Positions 1 to 5,942 of a stretch of DNA of 5,981 bases are shown in pieces (position 1 is the stretch's first letter; each line of letters starts with the position of its first letter). The translations under genes were made by a program, and so were the position numbers. The stretch spans positions 1 through 5,981 of the forward strand of contig JASHXN010000166.1 in NCBI GenBank assembly GCA_030043505.1, in the 5' to 3' direction. Below the pieces are notes generated by a model that saw only the letters and a program-made list of their open reading frames with translations, had not been told where the DNA came from and ran no database searches. This DNA is from Thermoplasmata archaeon. Lineage in GTDB: Archaea; Thermoplasmatota; Thermoplasmata; UBA184.

Positions 1-2
1 AG

Positions 3-191
3 GGGGAGCTGCCGAATCGGGTCGACGAGCTGACGCGCGCCCGGTCGGTCGTCGTCTTCTGCCGCTCGGGGGGCCGTTCGGCGGACGCGGTCGAGACGCT
101 CTTGGAGCTCGGCTTCCAGCACGTCCGGAGCTTGCAGGGTGGTATCAACGCCTGGGTCACCCGGATCGACCCGAGCCAGCCGACATACTGA
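3..191 (+). CDS. Rhodanese-like domain protein, C-terminal part (5' end outside window)
   Basis: Sulfurtransferase-type rhodanese domain, which in active members carries sulfur as a persulfide on the loop cysteine. The open frame enters at base 3 and gives 62 residues before TGA at 189-191; the N-terminal half lies outside the window. A hydrophobic strand, S-V-V-V-F, leads into the active-site loop C-R-S-G-G-R-S, with the catalytic Cys codon at 60-62. This is the six-residue loop of single-domain thiosulfate sulfurtransferases rather than the longer Cdc25-type loop. A helix (A-D-A-V-E-T-L-L-E-L-G-F) follows, then the family-typical L-Q-G-G-I-N-A-W, which normally closes the domain. The protein ends ten residues later with T-R-I-D-P-S-Q-P-T-Y, so the rhodanese domain is the C-terminal domain of whatever protein this is. 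The complete catalytic loop suggests an active enzyme. Full length, any fusion partner and the physiological sulfur donor cannot be seen. It converges on the large minus-strand gene, with 93 bases between stop codons. Confidence 0.88.
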   Translation, partial: GELPNRVDELTRARSVVVFCRSGGRSADAVETLLELGFQHVRSLQGGINAWVTRIDPSQPTY

Positions 192-209
192 CCGGCTCCC
201 ACCGAAGAA

Positions 210-264
210 GACCGGGGAAAAGGTTGCGGGCCGCCGGCCCCCCATTCGGGGACCGGGGCCCGGT
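210..264. terminator. Possible 3'-end region between convergent genes
   Basis: This spacer between two convergent stop codons holds two small GC-rich inverted repeats: GGGCC(228-232)/GGCCC(236-240), and ACCGG(252-256)/CCGGT(260-264). For the minus-strand gene these precede a pyrimidine-rich stretch containing TTTT (complement of 218-221) and then TCTTCTTC (complement of about 203-210). That order fits a weak 3'-end signal. For the plus-strand rhodanese there is no T-rich tract, so its 3' end is not explained. Both stems are only 5 bp with 3-nt loops, which can arise by chance in DNA this GC-rich. Confidence 0.3.
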
Positions 265-284
265 GCGTGCCGGGCGAACCCCGC

Positions 285-3200
285 CTACGGCTGCTCCTCC
301 CGGGAGACGAATCCCGAGCCGGCGATCGCGAGCGCCGCGCCGAGCAGGCCCACGATCCCCACGACGTCGAGCGCCGAGCCGAGGACCGGCAGGGCGAGGT
401 CGGCCCGGCCCGCGCGGAGCACGCCGGGAGCGCCCGTCGCGGGGACCATGTGTCCCTTCGCGGTGAACGTCACGACGACCGGCGCCGGCGAGGCGCCCGT
501 CACGATGACCCGCTTGACCGAGCCCGTCGCCTTGAAGCCGGACTCCGCGCCGATCTTGTAGGCGTACGACCCGTTCGTCAGGTTGAAGTCGATCGGCTGC
601 CCGACCGAGCGCGTGACGGTCGCGCCCTTCACGGTGATCGACCAGGTGCCGGTCGTCAAGCCGCTCTGGGTGAACGTCACTTCGTACGGGTAGGCGAACG
701 TCAGGACCATCTTCGTCGACTTCGCGAGCTCGAAGCTCCCCGACGCGCCGTACGTCGTCGTCCCGACCTTGTCGGTGATCGTCTGGCCCTTCGTCGGCGA
801 GACGACCGCGTAGTCGTAGACGTGGCCGGCCGCGATCCCCTTGTAGACCGACGTCCCGCTCGTGCTGCACTCCTTCGCGCTCTGGACCTCGACGCACCAG
901 GGCGTCCCGGTCGTGAGCCCCTTCTCCGCGAACGTCCAGGTCGCGGTCGCGCCGGCGGAGAAGATCAGCGGGAACGTCGCCACTCCGTTCACCGTCTCCG
1001 TGTAGACGCTCGCGAGCGTGTTCGTTTCGCCGTTCGGGCCCTGGATCAGGACCTGGTACGTGCCGTTCGTGAACGTGCCGAGGCTCGCCGTCGCCGTGTG
1101 GGTCGTCACCGTGACCCCGCCGAGGGTCGCCGTCCAGCCGTCCTTCGCCAGCTTCTGCGCCGACAGGCCGGTCTCCGTGAACGTCACCGCGTTCCGCTGC
1201 TCGGTGAACGCGAGCGTCTTCGAGGTGCCGGCCCCGTCGATCGAGAACGCCCCGGGGGCCGCGGCCCACGAGTGGTTCGTCGAGCCGACGGTGTACGAGT
1301 ACGAGCCGTTCGGCAGCGCGAACGAGATCCCGGCGCCGGAGTTGCTGATCGTGTGGCCAACGTCGTTGATCAGCGCCCCGTCCTTCGCCGTGCCGCTCAC
1401 GTTGACGTAGTACTCCGTCCCGCTCGGCACGCCGGTCGAGGTGAACGCCGCCGTGTAGACGATCTTCTGGAAGTTGAAGTCGACCGACGTCACTTCCCCG
1501 GAGACCGTCACCTGGCCCGGCGCCGCCGCGTAGATCAGGTCCGCCGATCCGATGCCGTAGGAGTACGTCCCGTTCGGCAGGTCGATCGTGATCGTCGCGC
1601 CGGTGCTCTGCTGCGTTGGCTCGCCCGAGAGGTTCAGGTACCACGTGGTCCCCGCCGGGAGCGCGGACTCCGTGAACGTCGTGCTGTAGGTGTACAGCGC
1701 GAACGTCACGTCGACCGTCACCGCCGACCCTGCCACGATCGCCTCGCCCGGGGCCGCCGCGTAGCGGCGGTCGGCCGAGGCGATGACGAAGTGGTAGGTG
1801 CCGTTCGTCAGGGACGTGCTGGCGGTATTGGTCGTCGACGAGAGGCTCAGCCCGATCCCGCTCGCGTTCGCGTACCACGCCGTGCCGGACGGGAGTCCGG
1901 ACTCGGTGACCGTCACCGCGTAGCTGACCGTACTGAAGGCGACCAGGTCGCCGATCGCGTCCCCGTTGATGGTGAACGTCCCGGGGGCCGCCTCGTAGCT
2001 CAGGTTCGCCGACTGGACGGTGTAGCCGTAGGTGCCGTTCGTGAGCGAGAACGCCAGGCTCGGCGAGACGCCGGACTCGGTGACGTTCCCCGCGCAGTAG
2101 ACGTGCGGCGGGCACGGGTCGACGATGACGGACCAGCTCGCCCCGGTGGGCAGGCCGGTCTCGCCGAACGTGACCGTGTAGTCGACCGGGTTGAAGGCGA
2201 CGGGCTGCGTCGTCGCCCCGCGCACGTTCGCCTCGCCGCCCGCGGCATGGTAGATCTTGTCCGTCGTCGCCACCGTGTACGGATACGTCCCGTTCGTGAC
2301 CGACGTGCTCAGCGAGGCGGTCGTGCCGGAGAGGTCGACGCCTGACGTGAAGTTCACGTACCAGGCGGTCCCCGACGGCAGGCCCGTCTCGGCGAACGAG
2401 AGCGTCTCGTAGACCTGCGACGCCGCCAGGTTCACCGGCACGACGGTCCCGTCGACCGTCACCGGCGAGCCGGACGACAACTCCCAGACCTTCTCCGCGG
2501 TCGCGACGGTGTAGGCGTAGACCCCGTTCGGCGCGGTGAACGAGACGGTGTTGCCGCCGGAGGCGGTCGTCGTCGTCGACAACGGCGCTTCGCCGGAGGC
2601 GTTCACGTACCACGTGATCCCGCTCGGGAGCCCCGTCTCCGTGAACGTCACCGCGTAGCCGGTCCCGTAGGCGATCGAGAACGGCGTGGTGATCGGACCG
2701 GAGCCGATCGAGAACGTCCCGTACGCCGGGTCCGCGTAGATCCCCGACAGGGTCGACGTCGCGCGGAAGACGTTCGAGCCGCTCGGCTCGAAGAAGTTCA
2801 CGCACACCTGGCCGGAGCAGCCCGCGGGCACGGCGCTCGTCGCGCTCGAGTTGCGGTTCCCCGCTCCCAATGAGTTCGTGACGCTCACGCGGAAGGCGGT
2901 CGTCGTGGTCGAGCTGGCGAGCCCGGATTCCACGAACGTGAACTTGTAGACGTCGTAGTTGATCAGCGGCGCGAAGTCGCCGACGTGCTTACCGGTCGGC
3001 TGGCCGAAGCCGCCCGAGCTGTACGTCGTCGTGCGGCCGAGGTACGGGATGTTGCCGTACGGGTTGGCGTAGCCGCCGTAGTTGACCCAGTAGTTCCCGC
3101 CCTGGTAGCTCGAGCCGATGATGCTCCCCGTCAGGGTAAGGCCGTTCATCGTCTGGCTGTAGCCGGCCGCCCGGCACGGCGTCGCGCTCGGGTACTGCCC

Positions 3201-5717
3201 CGTCGCGATCGGCGTGTAGCCGGGCTGGCACGTCTCGTTCCAGAAGTTGAAGTTCGTCGTCGACGTCTCCGAGTTCGTCAGGTTCGAGTCGAACGCGTTG
3301 TTGTAGATCCGGTCGAAGCCGTCCGACTCGCTGATGAACCGGCTCGGGGAGTCGAGCCCCGTGTACGTCGGCTGCGGGTACGAGACGAGGGTGTTGCCCC
3401 AGATGACGTTCCGCGACCCGGCGAACGTGTTGTGGCTCAACGCGCCGGTGCTGCCGGTGAACGACATCGCGATGTCCGAGACGTCGAACGTGTTGCCGGC
3501 GATCAGATCGTTGAGGCACGTGTTGCAGACGAGGCTCGTCACGCTCGTCGCCTCGCTGTTCGCCCACGTGTAGATGTCCGTCGCGTTCGCGATCGTCACG
3601 TTCTGCGCGTGGAACAGGTAGTACTGCAAGCCGTCGTAGTGCGGCGCGTCGAACAGACCGAGGGTGTAGTACTGCCAGCTCGGGTAGTCGATCAGGAACT
3701 CCGACGCCTGGTTGAACGTCGCGTAGGCGTGGGTCCCGTTGAAGTAGGCGCCGATCCACAACGTGAACAGATAGTCGTTCAGGTTGGAGAACAACAGCGC
3801 GAGCGAGCCGGCCTGGCCGAACGGCGCGCCGACGGTGCTCGTGCCCGAGACCATGACGTACGGGCTCGAGGAGGTCCCTGCGCCGCTCGTCGACAGGTTG
3901 GCGAGGTCGCTGGCGCTGTACGCCCACATCGGCGTGTAGACGCCGGTGCTCGCGTCCTTGGTGAGGGTGATCACCGGGGCCTGGCTCGACGTCAATAGGT
4001 TGACGTTCTGGATCACCGGGTCGTAGCCGCTGAGCAGGACCTCGACCGTGTACATCCCCGGCGGGAGGTAGATGTTCGCGCCGAGGCCGGTCGGCTTCTT
4101 CGAGCCGCCCGAGCCGCCGCGCGCCGAGTACCACCCGAACGTGGAGGCGACCTGGAACTTCGACTGGTTGGTGACGTCCGCGCCCGGCGCGATCCCGACC
4201 CACGCGTTCGCGGGGTTGATGTTCGCGTAGTTGAGGGCGAACGCGCCCGGGGCCGTCGACGTGTTCCACAGGCCGATCAGGTTCGACGGTCCGGTGGTGA
4301 AGTGCGCCACCGGCGCCCCGTTCGTCGTCAGGAACGACGGGTTCGGGGCTCCGCCGGTTTCGGTGGTGTAGTAGCCGCTGGCGCCGATGTTCGTCTCGCC
4401 GGTCTCGCCGCCGTAGTCGTACGCCGCCGGTGGGGCCGCGTACTGCGAGCACTTGCCGGTCGTCGTGCTCGTCTTCGCGGCGGGGCAGTAGTTGATCCCG
4501 ACCTGGGCGTTCGCGTAGTAGACGATCGTCGTTGCGCCGCTGCTCGTGCCGATCCCCCAGTCCATCTCCCAGTCGTTGGTCAGGCCGAGCGGGTCGTACT
4601 GGTAGCCGTTCGCCGAGATCTCGGCGCTGCCGAACTTCACGCCGGCCGGGTTGATCGAGCTCGAGATCGAGTTGAAGAACACGTCATCGTACTCGCCGCA
4701 GACCTGGCGCGTCCTTTCCGTCGTCGGGCAGACGACGTGGCCGGCGGAGTTCAGGACGGTGTAGTTGAAGAACACCTCGTTCACCGGGCCGGTCGAGGCG
4801 ATGTCGGTGCAGCTCGAGGCGCCGACCTTGCCGGTGCCGCCGACGACGCACTTGCCGACGGTGCTGTTCAGGTAGAGCACCACGGTGAACGGGTAGGCGA
4901 TCGTGATCGACGGGCCGCTGACCGCGTAGTAGCCGCCGCTCGGGCTGCTGCCGCCGCGGAGCGTGATCCCGTTCGTGGTCGCCCAGTTCGCCGCCGGGTT
5001 CGAGAAGTTCCAGATGTTGTTCTCGAACGACAGCGAGTGGGTCGCCGTGTTGTAGTTGATGACGTTCTGCAGCCAGAACTGGTTCGGGCAGTAGTCGCTG
5101 TCGGCGCCCGTGTAGAAGCCGGTGCACCCGGCCGGGGCGTTGACGTTCGGCCCGAAGGCGGTCTGGCCTAGGATGGAGACGTTCGTCAGGACCGCGTTCA
5201 GCTGCGCGCCGTAGGCGGTCTGCGTTCCGAAGTCGAACTCCTCGGTCTGCACCCCGAGCGTGTCGCTCGTCGTGAAGAACCCCTGGAGCGAGGTCGTGTT
5301 CATCTCGGTCGGGGTCGTCGTCCCCGACGTGTTGCTCAACCCGTAGTACGCCACGCCCATCGGCGCGGGCGCGACCGAGTAGAGCGGCGTCACATGGTCG
5401 CCGGTCTTCGACAGCGGCGGCGCCTGGTGCAGGTTCGGAGGCTCGAACAGCGAAAGATTGCCCCCGTTGGCCAACGTGGCGGCCTTGTCCGCTTCGACGG
5501 TCGCGAGCCGCGAGGCGGACGTAGCGAAGGCCGAATTCGATGTCGCGCTCGGCGTCGGCGTGCTCGTCGTGACGGCGGGCGCGGCCGCCCCCTTCGTCGC
5601 CGGCGTCACCGGCGTCAACGACGCCCGGCTGATCGCCACGGCGGCGAAGCTGCTCAGCACCATCACCAACGCGACGGCGACGATGAGCCCCGCCCTGCTT
5701 CCGCTAAACCCCTTCAT
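285..5717 (-). CDS. Giant secreted, membrane-anchored thermopsin-like (peptidase A5) multidomain protein
   Basis: A predicted extracellular acid protease of 1810 residues, far longer than classical thermopsin (a few hundred residues). Domains from the chosen start: signal peptide (1-28); Thr/Ser/Ala/Pro-rich linker (about 33-70); thermopsin-like domain (about 112-485), including P-A-P-M-G-V-A-Y-Y-G at 117-126, F-W-L-Q-N-V-I at 214-220, N-N-I-W-N-F-S at 233-239, D-W-E at 382-384 and A-Y-D-Y-G-G-E-T-G-E-T at 432-442; PEGA-like segment (about 540-588); parallel beta-helix-like region (about 590-893); ten Ig/FN3-like repeats (924-1755); transmembrane helix (about 1782-1804) with tail S-R-E-E-Q-P. 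Start: the frame is open back to an ATG at 5792, but the ATG at 5717 directly precedes the signal peptide and has GGGGGAG four bases upstream, whereas the upstream ATG overlaps the TATA-like box. The stop is TAG at 285-287. All 18 cysteines occur in close pairs. Known of the family: thermopsins act at low pH and their catalytic residues are not firmly established. Protease activity here is inferred from homology. The gene appears monocistronic. Confidence 0.87.
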   Translation of the reverse strand: MKGFSGSRAGLIVAVALVMVLSSFAAVAISRASLTPVTPATKGAAAPAVTTSTPTPSATSNSAFATSASRLATVEADKAATLANGGNLSLFEPPNLHQAPPLSKTGDHVTPLYSVAPAPMGVAYYGLSNTSGTTTPTEMNTTSLQGFFTTSDTLGVQTEEFDFGTQTAYGAQLNAVLTNVSILGQTAFGPNVNAPAGCTGFYTGADSDYCPNQFWLQNVINYNTATHSLSFENNIWNFSNPAANWATTNGITLRGGSSPSGGYYAVSGPSITIAYPFTVVLYLNSTVGKCVVGGTGKVGASSCTDIASTGPVNEVFFNYTVLNSAGHVVCPTTERTRQVCGEYDDVFFNSISSSINPAGVKFGSAEISANGYQYDPLGLTNDWEMDWGIGTSSGATTIVYYANAQVGINYCPAAKTSTTTGKCSQYAAPPAAYDYGGETGETNIGASGYYTTETGGAPNPSFLTTNGAPVAHFTTGPSNLIGLWNTSTAPGAFALNYANINPANAWVGIAPGADVTNQSKFQVASTFGWYSARGGSGGSKKPTGLGANIYLPPGMYTVEVLLSGYDPVIQNVNLLTSSQAPVITLTKDASTGVYTPMWAYSASDLANLSTSGAGTSSSPYVMVSGTSTVGAPFGQAGSLALLFSNLNDYLFTLWIGAYFNGTHAYATFNQASEFLIDYPSWQYYTLGLFDAPHYDGLQYYLFHAQNVTIANATDIYTWANSEATSVTSLVCNTCLNDLIAGNTFDVSDIAMSFTGSTGALSHNTFAGSRNVIWGNTLVSYPQPTYTGLDSPSRFISESDGFDRIYNNAFDSNLTNSETSTTNFNFWNETCQPGYTPIATGQYPSATPCRAAGYSQTMNGLTLTGSIIGSSYQGGNYWVNYGGYANPYGNIPYLGRTTTYSSGGFGQPTGKHVGDFAPLINYDVYKFTFVESGLASSTTTTAFRVSVTNSLGAGNRNSSATSAVPAGCSGQVCVNFFEPSGSNVFRATSTLSGIYADPAYGTFSIGSGPITTPFSIAYGTGYAVTFTETGLPSGITWYVNASGEAPLSTTTTASGGNTVSFTAPNGVYAYTVATAEKVWELSSGSPVTVDGTVVPVNLAASQVYETLSFAETGLPSGTAWYVNFTSGVDLSGTTASLSTSVTNGTYPYTVATTDKIYHAAGGEANVRGATTQPVAFNPVDYTVTFGETGLPTGASWSVIVDPCPPHVYCAGNVTESGVSPSLAFSLTNGTYGYTVQSANLSYEAAPGTFTINGDAIGDLVAFSTVSYAVTVTESGLPSGTAWYANASGIGLSLSSTTNTASTSLTNGTYHFVIASADRRYAAAPGEAIVAGSAVTVDVTFALYTYSTTFTESALPAGTTWYLNLSGEPTQQSTGATITIDLPNGTYSYGIGSADLIYAAAPGQVTVSGEVTSVDFNFQKIVYTAAFTSTGVPSGTEYYVNVSGTAKDGALINDVGHTISNSGAGISFALPNGSYSYTVGSTNHSWAAAPGAFSIDGAGTSKTLAFTEQRNAVTFTETGLSAQKLAKDGWTATLGGVTVTTHTATASLGTFTNGTYQVLIQGPNGETNTLASVYTETVNGVATFPLIFSAGATATWTFAEKGLTTGTPWCVEVQSAKECSTSGTSVYKGIAAGHVYDYAVVSPTKGQTITDKVGTTTYGASGSFELAKSTKMVLTFAYPYEVTFTQSGLTTGTWSITVKGATVTRSVGQPIDFNLTNGSYAYKIGAESGFKATGSVKRVIVTGASPAPVVVTFTAKGHMVPATGAPGVLRAGRADLALPVLGSALDVVGIVGLLGAALAIAGSGFVSREEQP
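306..374 (-). other. C-terminal transmembrane anchor
   Basis: Protein residues about 1782-1804 run A-L-D-V-V-G-I-V-G-L-L-G-A-A-L-A-I-A-G-S-G-F-V, a single hydrophobic segment next to the C terminus, followed by only S-R-E-E-Q-P. Together with the signal peptide this predicts the bulk of the protein outside the cell and a very short cytoplasmic tail. There is no P-G-F motif and no basic cluster after the helix, so an archaeosortase (PGF-CTERM) signal is not supported. Confidence 0.8.
453..2948 (-). repeat. Ten tandem Ig/FN3-like protein repeats of about 77-97 residues
   Basis: The coding sequence for residues 924-1755 is a tandem array. Units, by first-codon position on the minus strand, start at 2948, 2657, 2411, 2180, 1922, 1688, 1457, 1193, 947 and 686. 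Each opens with a strand like Y-x-V-T-F-T-E-T-G-L-P-S-G-T. Most continue with W-Y-V-N-x-S-G, a middle N-G-T-Y-x-Y-T-V turn, then an A-A-P-G-type loop and a final strand. Units 2-7 are the most regular. Units 1, 8, 9 and 10 are degenerate, though the opening motif (for example F-T-Q-S-G-L-T-T-G) remains readable. The array is predicted to be an extended beta-sandwich stalk lifting the protease away from the membrane. Confidence 0.88.
3040..3950 (-). other. Right-handed parallel beta-helix-like (NosD/pectate-lyase-type) region
   Basis: Protein residues about 590-893. Asn- and hydrophobic-rich rungs recur: N-V-T-I-A-N-A-T-D-I, L-I-A-G-N-T-F-D-V-S-D-I-A-M, A-L-S-H-N-T-F-A-G-S-R-N-V-I-W-G-N-T-L, and D-R-I-Y-N-N-A-F-D-S-N-L-T-N. 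The region closes with G-G-N-Y-W-V-N-Y-G-G-Y-A-N-P-Y-G-N-I-P-Y, which resembles the G-N-Y-W-S-D-Y...D-G-I-G-D-T-P-Y ending of archaeal NosD-like beta-helices. Two cysteine pairs, C-N-T-C and C-x17-C, lie inside it. Such folds commonly bind or process polysaccharide, but no catalytic residues can be assigned. The N-terminal boundary is uncertain. Confidence 0.6.
3954..4100 (-). other. PEGA-like / carboxypeptidase-regulatory-like beta segment
   Basis: Protein residues about 540-588, beginning K-K-P-T-G-L-G and containing Y-L-P-P-G-M-Y-T-V-E-V-L-L-S-G-Y-D-P followed by a strand ending near T-L-T-K-D. The pattern P-P-G-x-Y-x-V-x-V-x-x-x-G-Y is the hallmark of PEGA-type and transthyretin-like surface modules, which often bind carbohydrate or act as spacers. 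A Gly/Ser-rich linker (A-R-G-G-S-G-G-S) precedes it and separates it from the protease head. The call rests on motif shape only. Confidence 0.5.
4251..5384 (-). other. Thermopsin-like peptidase domain (family A5)
   Basis: Protein residues about 112-489. Landmarks recalled from thermopsins appear in the expected order: P-A-P-M-G at the domain start, a Q-L-N-A-V-L-T-N-V strand, F-W-L-Q-N-V-I, N-N-I-W-N-F-S, a block with D-W-E-M-D-W-G-I-G, and A-Y-D-Y-G-G-E-T-G-E-T near the end. Four cysteine pairs (C-x11-C, C-x12-C, C-x9-C, C-x11-C) are embedded in it. The position that is often Asp in P-M-G-I-A-D-Y-G is Tyr here. I cannot name catalytic residues, since these are not settled for the family. The C-terminal boundary is approximate. 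Confidence 0.83.
5634..5717 (-). other. N-terminal signal peptide of the thermopsin-like protein
   Basis: Residues 1-8 (M-K-G-F-S-G-S-R) carry two basic residues. Residues 9-29 form a continuous hydrophobic core rich in Ala, Val and Leu. A-V-A at 26-28 is a plausible signal peptidase I site, with S-R-A at 30-32 as an alternative. There is no lipobox cysteine and no twin arginine, so Sec export is the simplest reading. A Thr/Ser/Pro/Ala-rich low-complexity linker follows, consistent with a surface-exposed and possibly O-glycosylated spacer. Confidence 0.85.
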
Positions 5718-5721
5718 GTTT

Positions 5722-5728
5722 CTCCCCC
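5722..5728 (-). promoter_or_regulatory. Ribosome binding site for the thermopsin-like gene
   Basis: On the minus strand GGGGGAG lies four bases (AAAC) before the ATG at 5717. It complements the anti-Shine-Dalgarno region of 16S rRNA, and it is the main reason for choosing this start over the in-frame ATG at 5792. Confidence 0.72.
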
Positions 5729-5740
5729 GTTCCTCTCGTA

Positions 5741-5757
5741 GACCGCCCACCGCGGTC
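5741..5757 (-). promoter_or_regulatory. Small inverted repeat in the 5' leader
   Basis: The minus strand reads GACCGC, loop GGTGG, GCGGTC: a perfect 6-bp stem with a 5-nt loop, ending 12 bases before the Shine-Dalgarno sequence. If transcription starts near 5756, the hairpin would sit at the extreme 5' end of the mRNA. It could stabilise the transcript or be an operator at the start site; chance is also possible. Confidence 0.35.
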
Positions 5758-5778
5758 GGCGTCCGATTAGGTTCTTTG

Positions 5779-5786
5779 TAGATAAA
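5779..5786 (-). promoter_or_regulatory. Candidate archaeal TATA box for the thermopsin-like gene
   Basis: The minus strand reads TTTATCTA within ACGTTTATCTACAAAG, an AT-rich island in otherwise GC-rich DNA. Archaeal TATA boxes are centred about 26 bases before the transcription start, which would put the start near 5756 and give a leader of about 40 bases. No convincing BRE (purine-rich element) is visible just upstream, so the call rests on position and composition. Confidence 0.5.
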
Positions 5787-5861
5787 CGTCACGAAATCGG
5801 CAGACTGCGATTATCCGACGTGGCGCGAAAATCACCGCCGGACGCCCCGAGCCGTTCGCTC

Positions 5862-5918
5862 GAAGAAAGGAAGGAAGGGGTTGGCGTTCGGCCGCCCCGG
5901 GCCTGAGCCCGGGGCGGC
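5862..5918 (-). terminator. Strong hairpin plus pyrimidine tract, probable terminator of an upstream minus-strand gene
   Basis: Bases 5891-5902 and 5907-5918 form a perfect 12-bp stem (GCCGCCCCGGGC / GCCCGGGGCGGC) around the loop CTGA. On the minus strand it is followed, after about ten bases, by an uninterrupted 19-base pyrimidine run (complement of 5862-5880), including CCTTCCTTTCTTC. Hairpin then pyrimidine tract, with a candidate stop codon (TAA, complement of 5943-5945) upstream, fits transcription ending in the minus direction. The tract is mixed C/T rather than a pure T run, so efficiency is uncertain. It would insulate the thermopsin-like gene from read-through. Confidence 0.55.
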
Positions 5919-5942
5919 GCTCCCGTCCCGCGGGACCTTCGC

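Noticed and set aside
432..446. V-P-A-T-G near the C terminus, resembling a sortase L-P-x-T-G motif
   Set aside because: The first residue is not Leu, the motif is about 19 residues before the transmembrane helix instead of adjacent, and the tail S-R-E-E-Q-P lacks the usual basic cluster. Probably coincidence.
139..561. A 140-codon plus-strand frame spanning the rhodanese end and the convergent spacer
   Set aside because: It overlaps the rhodanese C terminus in another frame and the 3' end of the large gene antisense. Its Pro/Arg/Ser/Thr-rich product has no recognisable feature and no ribosome binding site I can support.
267..2345. A 692-codon open frame on the plus strand opposite the repeat array
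   Set aside because: Its product is extremely rich in Arg, Asp and Val without domain pattern, the usual antisense shadow of GC-biased codons. The minus-strand frame here encodes clear repeats.
157..2805. An 882-codon open frame on the minus strand, out of phase with the large gene
   Set aside because: Arg/Asp/Gly/His-rich composition with no plausible domain, overlapping the well-supported repeat-coding frame. It is a frame shadow in high-GC DNA, as are the other long overlapping frames at 2985-3998, 2989-4452 and 4302-5171.
453..2948. Periodic DNA similarity that might suggest a CRISPR or other DNA-level array
   Set aside because: The period is about 230-290 bases, stays in the reading frame, and similarity lies in the encoded protein motif, not in constant short repeats with unique spacers.
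5718..5792. Start of the large protein at the in-frame ATG at 5792
   Set aside because: It would add 25 charged residues before the signal peptide and overlap the TATA-like box. The ATG at 5717 has a good Shine-Dalgarno sequence and starts directly at the signal peptide.
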